Source: Streptosporangium nondiastaticum (GTDB lineage: Bacteria > Actinomycetota > Actinomycetes > Streptomycetales > Streptomycetaceae). Taken from it: DNA of 54,370 nt. The position numbers and the translations under genes were made by a program. Each line of letters starts with the position of its first letter. Position 1 is the first letter of the stretch. The notes under the pieces were generated by a model. It worked only from the letters and a program-made list of their open reading frames with translations. It searched no databases and was not told the DNA's origin. Shown here one piece after another: positions 11,138 through 18,682 of the stretch. Location: assembly GCF_003011965.1 (NCBI RefSeq), contig NZ_PXWG01000038.1, positions 1-54,370 of the forward strand, read 5' to 3'.

Positions 11138-11354
11138 GAGGATACGTCTGGCCTTCCCAGCTGGAGTGAGCGATTGCTTACTTGCGGTCGGCAGGGTGTG
11201 CGGTGCGCGGCGGGCGCGGAAGCTCTCATCGTAGTCTCGACCGGTCGAACGCGGTGCGAGGGTTCCTCCGCCATTGTCGGCGGAAGTGGAGCTTCCCCCA
11301 GTAATGGTGACGTCGTGTCGGAGTGAGAGGTTCCCTCGTTCGCCACGCATATGC

Positions 11355-11387
11355 CAGGGGCGACCGAAAGAAAATCGGTCGCCCCTG
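11355..11387. terminator. Terminator downstream of ndk
   Basis: Perfect 13-bp arms at 11355-11367 and 11375-11387 (CAGGGGCGACCGA and its complement) flank a 7-nt A-rich loop. It sits 30 bp beyond the ndk stop on the minus strand and upstream of the mreB leader. It probably separates ndk from mre transcription. Confidence 0.75.
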
Positions 11388-11416
11388 ATCGGAAAGGCTC
11401 CGGGCCTGATGCGCTA

Positions 11417-11830
11417 TCAGGCGAGGCCGGGAAAGAAAATCTTGATTTCCCGCTCGGCCGACTCCTCGGAGTCCGAGGCGTGGATGAGGTTCTCGCGCGT
11501 GATGGTGCCGAAGTCGCCACGGATGGATCCCGGGGCGGCCGAAATCGGGTCCGTCGGGCCGGCCAGGGCGCGCACGCCCGGGATGACGCGCTCGCCCTCG
11601 ACGACCATCGCGACGACGGGGCCGGAGGACATGAAGCCCATCAGCGGCTCGTAGAAGTCCCGGCCCTCGTGCTCGGCGTAGTGCTGCGCGAGGGTGTCGC
11701 GGTCGAGGGTGCGCAGCTCCAGCGCGCTGATCGTCCAGTTCGCCTTGCGCTCGATGCGGCCGACGATCTCACCGATCAGGCCACGGCGAACAGCATCGGG
11801 CTTGAGAAGGACGAGGGTGCGCTGGCTCAT
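11417..11830 (-). CDS. ndk: Nucleoside diphosphate kinase
   Basis: The 137-aa enzyme transfers the gamma phosphate from ATP to nucleoside diphosphates through a phospho-histidine. It has the conserved start SQRTLVLLKPDAVRRG and the active-site segment RENLIHASDS with catalytic H117. Length and motifs are canonical. The gene stands alone, with its own terminator and about a 100-bp gap to the next upstream gene. The cytoplasmic protein balances NTP and dNTP pools. Confidence 0.98.
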   Translation of the reverse strand: MSQRTLVLLKPDAVRRGLIGEIVGRIERKANWTISALELRTLDRDTLAQHYAEHEGRDFYEPLMGFMSSGPVVAMVVEGERVIPGVRALAGPTDPISAAPGSIRGDFGTITRENLIHASDSEESAEREIKIFFPGLA

Positions 11831-11927
11831 ACTGCGGCTCCTTGCGGACGATCGGGTCTGGTGGGCCAGAGGGTACAGGGGTGCGGCGCAGGCGCGGCAC
11901 CCGGACCGGGGCCGGGCGGCGGCCGGG

Positions 11928-12272
11928 CTACGCCGCGTCGGCCGCCTCGGCCGCGAAGCGGGCCTTCGCCTCGTCGATCTTCCGGCCGAAGTGCACCGAT
12001 GCCCACCACAGGCCGCCGAAGACCACCCCGAGGATGAACATCATCGGGACGATGAAGCCGCTCAGCACCAGCCCGATCTGCAGCAGCCAGCCCAGCTGGA
12101 CGCCGCCCGGGCGGGTGAGCGCGCCGCACAGCAGCACGCTCAGGGCCATCGCGGTGCCGCTGACGGCCCACACCGTGCCCGTGGACAGGTCGGACGTCTG
12201 CATGGCGACCAGACCGGCGAATCCGATGACGAAGAATTCACCGATCAGAGTGCCGGCGCACAGCGTTCTCAT
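11928..12272 (-). CDS. Small DUF4233-type membrane protein
   Basis: The 114-aa protein has four predicted membrane helices (roughly residues 5-22, 30-50, 58-78 and 80-95). A charged cytoplasmic tail, FGRKIDEAKARFAAEAADAA, follows. It matches the DUF4233 family, which is regularly found directly after folC in actinobacteria; here it starts 3 bp after the folC stop, so the two are co-transcribed. Its function is unknown. Confidence 0.85.
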   Translation of the reverse strand: MRTLCAGTLIGEFFVIGFAGLVAMQTSDLSTGTVWAVSGTAMALSVLLCGALTRPGGVQLGWLLQIGLVLSGFIVPMMFILGVVFGGLWWASVHFGRKIDEAKARFAAEAADAA

Positions 12273-12274
12273 GA

Positions 12275-13801
12275 TCAGCCCTTTCCGAGGAGCAGCCGGG
12301 CCTCGCCGACCGTGATCACCGAGCCGGTCACCAGGACGCCCGCGCCGGAGAACTCGGACTCCTCCTCCGCGAGGGTGATCGCGGCCTCCAGGGCGTCGTC
12401 CAGCCGGGGCTCGACCTGGACGCGCTCGGCGCCGAAGACCTCGACGGCGAGGGCCGCGAGCTCATCGGGGTCCATGGAGCGCGGGGTGGAGTTGCGGGTG
12501 ACGACGACCTCGGCGAAGACCGGCTCGAAGGCCTCCAGCAGGCCGCGGACGTCCTTGTCGGCGCTGGCGCCGACGACGCCGATGAGCCGGCTGAAGCCGA
12601 ACGCCTCGGTGACCGCCTCGGCCGTGACCTGCGCGCCGGCCGGGTTGTGCGCGGCGTCCAGCACGACGGTGGGGCTGCGGCGCACGACCTCCAGCCGGCC
12701 CGGGGAGCTGACCTGCGCGAAGGCGCGGCGGACGGTGTCGATGTCGAGCGTGCGGGCGTGCTGCGCGCCGATGCCGAAGAACGCCTCGACGGCGGCCAGG
12801 GCGACCGCGGCGTTGTGCGCCTGGTGGGCGCCGTAGAGCGGCAGGAACAGCTCGGGGTACTCGCCGCCGAGGCCGCGCAGCGTCAGCAGCTGACCGCCGA
12901 CGGCGACCTCGCGGGAGACGACGCCGAACTCCATGCCCTCGCGGGCCACGGTGGCGTCGACGTCGACCGCGCGCTTGAGCAGCACCTGCGCCGCGTCGAC
13001 CGGCTGCTGGGCGAGGACGACGGTGGCGTCCTGCTTGACGATGCCGCCCTTCTCGCCGGCGATGTCGCCGGGGGTGGCGCCGAGGCGGTCGGTGTGGTCG
13101 AGCGAGATGGGGGTGACGACGGCGACGGAGGCGTCCACCACGTTCGTCGCGTCCCAGGTGCCGCCCATGCCGACCTCGACGACGGCCACGTCGACCGGGG
13201 CGTCGGCGAAGGCCGCGTAGGCCATGGCGGTCATGACCTCGAAGAAGGACAGGCGGTAGTCCTCGCGGTCGTCGACCATCTCCACGTACGGCTTGATGTC
13301 CTGGTACGTCTCGATGAAGCGCTCGGCGGAGATCGGGGCGCCGTCGAGGCTGATGCGCTCGGTGATCGACTGGACGTGCGGGCTGGTGTACCGGCCGGTG
13401 CGCAGGTCGAAGGCGGTAAGCAGCGACTCGATCATGCGGGCCGTGCTGGTCTTGCCGTTGGTGCCGGTGATGTGGATGGCGGGGTAGGCGCGCTGCGGCT
13501 GCCCCAGGATGTCCATCAGGGCCTCGATGCGGACCAGCGAGGGGTCGAGCTTGGTCTCCCCCCAGCGGCCGGCGAGCTCGGTCTCGACCTCGCGCAGCGC
13601 GCGGTCGGTCTCGGGGTCCTCGGGCCGGGCGGGGACGTCGCCCTGCGGCGGCCCGGCCTGGGCGCGCAGGGTCCGGCTGCCGGCCTCGATGACGGCGAGG
13701 TCGGGGTCGCGGTCGGTCTCGGCATCGACAATTTCCTCGAAACGGTCATTGTCGTCGGGGCCGGTGCTGCCGTTGTCGTCGTTCAGGGGGCGCTCGCTCA
13801 C
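12275..13801 (-). CDS. folC: Bifunctional folylpolyglutamate/dihydrofolate synthase
   Basis: The 508-aa Mur-ligase-fold enzyme adds glutamate to (dihydro)folate with ATP. The P-loop is HITGTNGKTSTARM, followed by YTSPHVQSITERI, the central VVEVGMGGTWDATNVV and VTPISLDHTDRLGATPGDIAGEKGGI motifs, and the C-terminal LDAAHNPAG segment. An N-terminal extension of about 85 residues, acidic and probably disordered, precedes the catalytic core, as is common in Streptomyces. The start is GTG with a weak ribosome-binding site; an internal start before the core cannot be excluded. It is co-transcribed with the downstream DUF4233 gene and is divergent from the histidine kinase at 13909. Confidence 0.96.
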   Translation of the reverse strand: MSERPLNDDNGSTGPDDNDRFEEIVDAETDRDPDLAVIEAGSRTLRAQAGPPQGDVPARPEDPETDRALREVETELAGRWGETKLDPSLVRIEALMDILGQPQRAYPAIHITGTNGKTSTARMIESLLTAFDLRTGRYTSPHVQSITERISLDGAPISAERFIETYQDIKPYVEMVDDREDYRLSFFEVMTAMAYAAFADAPVDVAVVEVGMGGTWDATNVVDASVAVVTPISLDHTDRLGATPGDIAGEKGGIVKQDATVVLAQQPVDAAQVLLKRAVDVDATVAREGMEFGVVSREVAVGGQLLTLRGLGGEYPELFLPLYGAHQAHNAAVALAAVEAFFGIGAQHARTLDIDTVRRAFAQVSSPGRLEVVRRSPTVVLDAAHNPAGAQVTAEAVTEAFGFSRLIGVVGASADKDVRGLLEAFEPVFAEVVVTRNSTPRSMDPDELAALAVEVFGAERVQVEPRLDDALEAAITLAEEESEFSGAGVLVTGSVITVGEARLLLGKG

Positions 13802-13890
13802 GCGGACCAGTCTACGGAGGGGGTCCGGCAGCGCGGGCGGCAGGCCCGGCGGCCTTGTCCTACGGTTTTCCCGGAAGGACCCTTTTTTCC

Positions 13891-13905
13891 GTTTCCCCTG
13901 GAAAC
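13891..13905. promoter_or_regulatory. Short inverted repeat before the histidine kinase start
   Basis: GTTTCC-CCT-GGAAAC lies 3 bp upstream of the ATG at 13909, within the 107-bp divergent folC/kinase gap. It could be an autoregulatory operator or a start-occluding hairpin. This is seen in sequence only; no factor is assigned. Confidence 0.25.
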
Positions 13906-13908
13906 CCC

Positions 13909-15006
13909 ATGTCTACAGGAGCCGGGTGGTGCCGGGTGGCGAGCGAGGACGACGACCGGTGGCGGACGCTGCTGGACGCGGTGCTGGAGGCGCTGCCCGC
14001 GTGCGCCGCCGTGCAGGGCCCGGACGACCGGGTGCTCGCGGCCAACCGCGGGTTCACCCGCCTGTTCGGCACCGGCGTCCGGGCCGGCGAGATCCCGGCC
14101 CGCCACCACGTCCACCGGACGGCCGAGCTCCCCCTCCCCGACGGCCGCACCGTCCGCCGCGTGATCGAGCCGCTCCGCCACGAGGGCGCCTATCTGGGCG
14201 CCCTGTGGACGTACGAGGACGTCACCGAGCGCAAGCGGCGCGAGCGGGACCTGGAGCGCGACAACGTGGCGCTCACCGAGCTGGCCCGGCAGCGCAACGC
14301 CTTCACGGCCGCCGCCTCCCACGAGCTGCGCACGCCCCTCACCTCCGTGATCAGCTTCTGCGAGCTGCTCACCGACCCCTCCTTCGGCACCCTCACCGAC
14401 GAGCAGGCCTCCTTCCTCGACGCCATCCGGCGCAACGCCGACCGCATGCAGCGGGTGATCGCCGACCTGCTGCTGACCACCCGGATGCGGGCCACCGCCG
14501 GCCTGGAGCTGGAATTCGGCGACGTGGAGGTGGACCGGATGCTTCAGGACGCCGTCCTCGACCGCATGAGCACGACGCAGGAGGCGGGATTGTTCACCGT
14601 TCTGGAGTGCACCTCCGGACCCCTCCTGCGCGGCGACCGGCACCGGCTGCAGAACGTCCTGGCCAATCTTCTGGAGAATGCCGCGAAATACACCCCCGCG
14701 GGTGGCCGGATCTCGGTCACGGCGGCACCGCGCGGCGAGTTCTGGGAGATCGAAGTCGCCGATACCGGAATCGGCGTCCCGGAGGAATTCCGGGAGGAGA
14801 TCTTCAATGGTTTCGTACGGGCGCCGAACGCCCGTACGGGCGGATATCCCGGCACCGGCCTCGGCCTGGCCATCAGCCGCACCATCGTCCGGCTGCACGG
14901 CGGGACGATCACCGTCGGCGAAGCGCCGGACGGAGGCGCGGCCTTCCTGATCCGGCTGCCGGTGGCGGGGCCGGACGACCCCCCGCGCGAGGAGGCCGCC
15001 GCATGA
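13909..15006 (+). CDS. PAS-type sensor histidine kinase, apparently cytosolic
   Basis: The protein is about 365 aa. The N-terminal part (about residues 15-110) resembles a PAS sensor and ends in the PAC-like WTYEDVTERKRRERDLERD. A HisKA segment follows with H138 in AAASHELRTPLTS, then a HATPase_c domain with N-box NLLENAAKY, G1 DTGIGVPEEF and G2 GTGLGLAIS. No transmembrane helix is visible, so it would sense an internal signal. Its TGA overlaps the ATG of the response regulator by 4 bp, so the two form a coupled two-component system. The start is uncertain: the frame opens at 13855, and a GTG lies nine codons in. The signal is unknown. Confidence 0.88.
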   Translation: MSTGAGWCRVASEDDDRWRTLLDAVLEALPACAAVQGPDDRVLAANRGFTRLFGTGVRAGEIPARHHVHRTAELPLPDGRTVRRVIEPLRHEGAYLGALWTYEDVTERKRRERDLERDNVALTELARQRNAFTAAASHELRTPLTSVISFCELLTDPSFGTLTDEQASFLDAIRRNADRMQRVIADLLLTTRMRATAGLELEFGDVEVDRMLQDAVLDRMSTTQEAGLFTVLECTSGPLLRGDRHRLQNVLANLLENAAKYTPAGGRISVTAAPRGEFWEIEVADTGIGVPEEFREEIFNGFVRAPNARTGGYPGTGLGLAISRTIVRLHGGTITVGEAPDGGAAFLIRLPVAGPDDPPREEAAA

Positions 15007-15731
15007 TCCGCGTGCTCGTCGTCGAGGACGACCCCGACCTCTCCCTCGCCCTGCGCACCCTCCTCACCCGCGCCGGCTACGAGGTCGTCCACGCCGACAA
15101 CGGCCGCGACGGGCTGCGGCTGCTGTTCGCCGAGCGCCCCGCCCTCATGCTCCTGGACATCGGGCTGCCGCAGCTCAACGGCTGGGAGGTGCTGGAGCGC
15201 ACCCGCGACCTCAGCGACCTGCCCGTCCTGCTGCTCACCGCCCGCGGCGCCGAGACCGACCGGGTCCGCGGCCTGCGCGCCGGCGCCGACGACTACCTGC
15301 CCAAGCCCTTCGGCAACGACGAGCTGCTCGCCCGCGTCGAGGCGCTGCTGCGCCGCAGCGCGCCCACCCGCTGGGCCGGCGACTCCTTCGACGACGGGCT
15401 GCGGCTCGTGCCCGAGCGGCGCTCGGCGGTCTGGCAGGGGCACGAGGCCCGGCTCAGCGACATCGAGTACCGGCTGCTGCAGGTGCTCGTCCGCAACCGG
15501 GGCCGGGTGATCACCACCGACCAGCTGCTCGACCGGGTGTGGGACGACCCCGAGGGCACCGGCCGCGAGCGGGTGAAGTTCGCCGTCCTGCGGCTGCGGC
15601 GCAAGCTGCGGCAGGCCGCCGGCGACGAGGCCGCGGACCCGCTGGAGGCCGTACGGGGGCTGGGCTACCGCTACCGGGCCGACGGCGGGGACGAAGGTCC
15701 CGCCCCGGACGAGGACGAAAGTCCCTTCTAG
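15003..15731 (+). CDS. OmpR/PhoB-family response regulator
   Basis: The 242-aa protein has a receiver domain with the acidic pair near residues 9-10, phospho-acceptor D52 in LMLLDIGLP, conserved T79 and K101 in DYLPKPF. A winged-helix DNA-binding domain follows (about residues 140-230), ending in the classic VRGLGYRYRAD. It is translationally coupled to the kinase. OmpR-type regulators often bind tandem direct repeats spaced by one helical turn, and such repeats sit just downstream of this gene, before the epimerase gene (15758-15806). That makes the sugar cassette a plausible target, which is an inference. Confidence 0.92.
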   Translation: MIRVLVVEDDPDLSLALRTLLTRAGYEVVHADNGRDGLRLLFAERPALMLLDIGLPQLNGWEVLERTRDLSDLPVLLLTARGAETDRVRGLRAGADDYLPKPFGNDELLARVEALLRRSAPTRWAGDSFDDGLRLVPERRSAVWQGHEARLSDIEYRLLQVLVRNRGRVITTDQLLDRVWDDPEGTGRERVKFAVLRLRRKLRQAAGDEAADPLEAVRGLGYRYRADGGDEGPAPDEDESPF

Positions 15732-15757
15732 CCCCTTTTCCACCCCGATTCCGGTTT

Positions 15758-15806
15758 CGCAACCGTCGGGCAACCGAAGGCACCCCGGAGGGGCAACCGA
15801 GGCACC
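15758..15806 (+). promoter_or_regulatory. Phased CAACCG direct repeats upstream of the epimerase gene
   Basis: CAACCG occurs at 15760, 15771 and 15794, spacings of 11 and 23 bp. The last two belong to a longer near-perfect direct repeat, GGGCAACCGAAGGCACC (15768-15784) and GGGCAACCGAGGCACC (15791-15806). Spacing near one and two helical turns suits dimeric OmpR-family binding on one DNA face. No factor is proven; the adjacent response regulator is the obvious candidate. Confidence 0.4.
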
Positions 15807-15853
15807 GCAAGGTCGTGAGCTGTCAGCAGCCCGTCGGCCCCAGGAGTCACCTC

Positions 15854-16984
15854 GTGCAGTCCCTGCCCGCCCGTAGCGTCGCCGTCGTCCTCGGCACCCG
15901 CCCCGAGCTGGTCAAGCTCACCGACCTCGTACGCCTCCTGGGCCCCGCCGCCCACCTGGTGCACACCGGTCAGCACTACGACGAGGAGCTGTCCGGCCGC
16001 TTCCTGACCGAGCTGGGCCTGCCCGAACCGACCTTCCTGACCGGCGTCGGCGGACAGCCGCGCGCCGTCCAGATCTCCAGCGCCCTCGCCCAGCTCGACG
16101 ACCTCTTCACCGCCGAGCCGCCGCTCGCCGTCGTCGTCCAGGGCGACACCAACGCCGCCCTCGCCGGCGCGCTCGCCGCGAACGCCCGCGGCATCCCGCT
16201 GCTGCACGTCGAGGCCGGCCTGCGCAGCCACGACCGCAACATGCCCGAGGAGCACAACCGCGTCCTCATCGACAGCATCGCCGACGTGCTGTGCGCGGCC
16301 ACCGAGGACAACCGCGCCAACCTCCTCGCGGAGGGCGTCGACAACGCCCGCATCGCCGTCACCGGCAACACGGTGGTGGAGGCGGTGCACGGCCAGCTCC
16401 CGTCCGCCGCCGAGCGCGCGGAGCTGCTGGAGCGGCACGGCCTGACCGCCGACGCGTACGTCCTGGCCACCGTCCACCGCCCCGAGAACACCGACTCCCC
16501 CGAGGCCCTGCGCGCCATCTTCACCGAGCTCGCCGCGCTCGTGGCCGACGGCCGCCCCGTCGTCGTGCCGCTGCACCCGCGGACCCGGGCCCGTATCGAG
16601 GCCGCCGGCCTGGAGGGCCTGCTGGCCGGCCTGACCGTCACCCGCCCGCTCGGCTACGGCGAGTTCCTCGCCCTGGCCCGGCACGCGGCGCTGCTCGTCT
16701 CCGACTCGGGCGGCATCCAGGAGGAGTGCACGGTGCTCGGCCGCCCGCTGGTCGTCGTGCGGCGCTCCACGGAGCGGCCGGAGGCGATGGCGGACTTCGC
16801 GGACCTGGTGGAGCCGGGCCGCGCCATCGGCGAAGCCGCCCGCCGCCGCCTGGCGGAGGGCCCGGAGGGCCTGACCCGGCTGGCCGCCCTGCCGAGCCCC
16901 TTCGGGGACGGGCTGGCGTCGGACCGCATCGTCGCGCTGCTGACGGCGATCGGCGCCCCGCAGGAGCTTGCCGCGGCCGCGTAG
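15854..16984 (+). CDS. wecB: UDP-N-acetylglucosamine 2-epimerase (non-hydrolysing)
   Basis: The 376-aa GT-B-fold enzyme interconverts UDP-GlcNAc and UDP-ManNAc. Hallmarks are VVLGTRPELVKL near the N-terminus, HTGQHYDEELS, VVVQGDTNAA, LLHVEAGLRSHD, PEEHNRVLIDSIAD, TVHRPENTDS, and the nucleotide-binding SDSGGIQEECTVLGRP. The GTG start has AGGAG eight bases upstream. It follows the two-component pair by 122 bp and precedes a processive glycosyltransferase, so it probably supplies UDP-ManNAc for a surface polymer. The gene symbol refers to the enzyme family; specificity among related sugars is inferred. Confidence 0.93.
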   Translation: MQSLPARSVAVVLGTRPELVKLTDLVRLLGPAAHLVHTGQHYDEELSGRFLTELGLPEPTFLTGVGGQPRAVQISSALAQLDDLFTAEPPLAVVVQGDTNAALAGALAANARGIPLLHVEAGLRSHDRNMPEEHNRVLIDSIADVLCAATEDNRANLLAEGVDNARIAVTGNTVVEAVHGQLPSAAERAELLERHGLTADAYVLATVHRPENTDSPEALRAIFTELAALVADGRPVVVPLHPRTRARIEAAGLEGLLAGLTVTRPLGYGEFLALARHAALLVSDSGGIQEECTVLGRPLVVVRRSTERPEAMADFADLVEPGRAIGEAARRRLAEGPEGLTRLAALPSPFGDGLASDRIVALLTAIGAPQELAAAA

Positions 16985-16999
16985 GGCCTCTCCCCCACC

Positions 17000-17066
17000 C
17001 CGCCCCTTCCCGCTGAAGAGTGCCCGGCCGGGCACCACCCAGCCCGTCCGGCGACTGAGGACGAAA
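17000..17066. repeat. Dispersed Streptomyces intergenic repeat, family B (copy 1)
   Basis: The segment has a CCCC-rich stretch ending CGCCCCTTCCCG, a perfect 16-bp palindrome GTGCCCGGCCGGGCAC (17020-17035), and then CAGCCCGTCCGGCG followed by GAGGACGA. The first and last parts match the repeat at 40261-40375. It lies in the gap between the epimerase and glycosyltransferase genes and may also act as a partial terminator. Confidence 0.55.
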
Positions 17067-17173
17067 CGGTGAAAGGGCGGGACCGGGGCCCCTCCTCCGC
17101 CGCAACGGCGAACAACCCCCACACACGTGACCGGCGGTGCCGTACCCGCCGAAGCCCCCCCGGAGCAAAACCC

Positions 17174-18541
17174 GTGTTCTCCAGCCCCTTCTTCCTCGCC
17201 TTCCCCTTCTTCCTCCTCGCCTGCTTCCTCCTCTACTGGGCCGGCGCCCGGCACGCCTACCTCCGCCGCCCCGAGGCGGAGAACGGCGACGCCACCGCCT
17301 TCGACTGGCACTTCTTCGTCCCGTGCCGGGACGAGGAGGCCGTCGTCGGCACCACCGTCGAGCGCCTGCGCGCCGACCACCCCCGCGCCCACGTGTGGGT
17401 CATCGACGACGACAGCGACGACCGCACCGGCGCCATCGTCGCGGAGCGCGCCGAGACGGACCGCCGCGTGCACCTCGTCAGCCGGGTCCGCCCCGACGCC
17501 CGCCAGGGCAAGGGCGCCGCGCTCAACGCCGCGTACGACGAGCTGAACCAGTTCCTGTCCAAGGACGCCGACCGCGAGCGCGTCGTCGTGTGCGTCATCG
17601 ACGCCGACGGCCAGCTCGACCCGCGCGCGCTGGAGCGCGTGAGCGGCCCCGCCGGCTTCGGCGACCCGGAGACCGGCGGCGTGCAGGTCAGCGTGCACAT
17701 GCGCAACGCCGGCGACCCCCGCCCGCTCGGCGAGGACCGCGGCCGCGTCCGCAACGCCTTCGCCCGTCTCCTCGTCCGCATGCAGGACATGGAGTTCTCC
17801 GTCTCCAACGCCGGCATGCAGCTGCTGCGCGGCCGCACCGGCTCCGTCGGCCTGGGCGGCAACGGCCAGTTCACCCGGCTCGCCGCGCTGGACCGGATCG
17901 CCGCCGCCGAGCGCCGCCCGTGGCAGCGCGGCGCGCTCCTGGAGGACTACGAGCTCGGCCTGCACATGATCCTGAACGGTGACCGGATATCCCACATAGC
18001 CGACACCTGGGTCTCCCAGGAGGGCCTGCCGCACGCCCGCCGCTTCCTCACCCAGCGCACCCGCTGGGCGCAGGGCAACCTGCAGTGCGTCCGCTACGCG
18101 CCGCGCATCGTCTCCTCCCGCCACTACGGCGGCAAGGGCGTCCTGGAGACGCTCTACACCTTCCTCCAGCCGGTCGCCCACCTGGTGACCCTCGCACTGT
18201 GCGCGGTCATGTTCGTCCTGCTGGGCCTGACCGCGGCCGAGGACGGCTTCGGTGCCGCGTTCGGCGGCATGCTCGCGCTGTGGCCGCTGGTGCTGGGCCT
18301 GGCCGTGGTCTCCGTGCTGCCGTTCGTGCTGTGGGGCCCGGTCTACCGCCGCGACCGCGCGTCCGACCACTCGCTGCTGTCCGCCCTGCTGTGGGGCCTC
18401 GCGCTGTGGCTGTACGCGTACCACCTCTTCCCGGCGTCGGCACGCGGCTTCGTGCGGATGCTCCGCGGCCGCAACGGCTGGGCGAAGACGCGGCGCAACG
18501 CCGAGGTGGTCACGTCGGGCCCGGTCGCGATCGAGAGCTGA
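17174..18541 (+). CDS. Processive family 2 glycosyltransferase (membrane)
   Basis: The protein is about 455 aa. An N-terminal membrane helix, SPFFLAFPFFLLACFLLYW, precedes a GT-A catalytic domain with VIDDDSDDRTGAI, VIDADGQLDP, catalytic LLEDYELG and the processivity signature QRTRWAQGN (Q-x-x-R-W). Three further C-terminal membrane helices follow (about residues 335-430). This architecture is shared with hyaluronan, chitin and poly-GlcNAc synthases, which polymerise UDP-sugars and export the chain. The adjoining UDP-GlcNAc 2-epimerase suggests that ManNAc or GlcNAc is incorporated. The start is the GTG after CGGAG; the frame is open further upstream from 17069. The exact polymer cannot be read from sequence. 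Confidence 0.88.
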   Translation: MFSSPFFLAFPFFLLACFLLYWAGARHAYLRRPEAENGDATAFDWHFFVPCRDEEAVVGTTVERLRADHPRAHVWVIDDDSDDRTGAIVAERAETDRRVHLVSRVRPDARQGKGAALNAAYDELNQFLSKDADRERVVVCVIDADGQLDPRALERVSGPAGFGDPETGGVQVSVHMRNAGDPRPLGEDRGRVRNAFARLLVRMQDMEFSVSNAGMQLLRGRTGSVGLGGNGQFTRLAALDRIAAAERRPWQRGALLEDYELGLHMILNGDRISHIADTWVSQEGLPHARRFLTQRTRWAQGNLQCVRYAPRIVSSRHYGGKGVLETLYTFLQPVAHLVTLALCAVMFVLLGLTAAEDGFGAAFGGMLALWPLVLGLAVVSVLPFVLWGPVYRRDRASDHSLLSALLWGLALWLYAYHLFPASARGFVRMLRGRNGWAKTRRNAEVVTSGPVAIES

Positions 18542-18608
18542 CGACCCCACCACCCCCGCACAAACCATGAAATAGGCCACATCCATGGCCCACGAGGCAA
18601 CCAACGCC

Positions 18609-18670
18609 CCCGTTCCGCCATCTGACCCCCGGTGACACATGTCCGGAGCAGGTCCGGGCAGCGGAACGGG
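18609..18670. repeat. Spaced 10-bp inverted repeat upstream of the GT-C-like gene
   Basis: CCCGTTCCGC (18609-18618) and GCGGAACGGG (18661-18670) are perfect complements 42 bp apart. The right arm ends about 12 bp before the proposed GTG start at 18683 and overlaps its ribosome-binding region. It could form an RNA hairpin that masks the start, or an operator. Confidence 0.35.
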
Positions 18671-18682
18671 AGCGTTGTACGG

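Noticed and set aside
3454..11326. Very long plus-strand open frames (over 700 codons each) opposite the CYTH/CHAD, rodA, mrdA and mre genes
   Set aside because: They are antisense to well-supported genes, have Gly/Ala/Asp/Arg-biased low-complexity translations and no family motifs. This is expected in very GC-rich coding DNA.
11138..11350. 71-residue N-terminal extension of MreB
   Set aside because: It has no similarity to actin-fold proteins, and MGNNMSFIGRD is the standard start.
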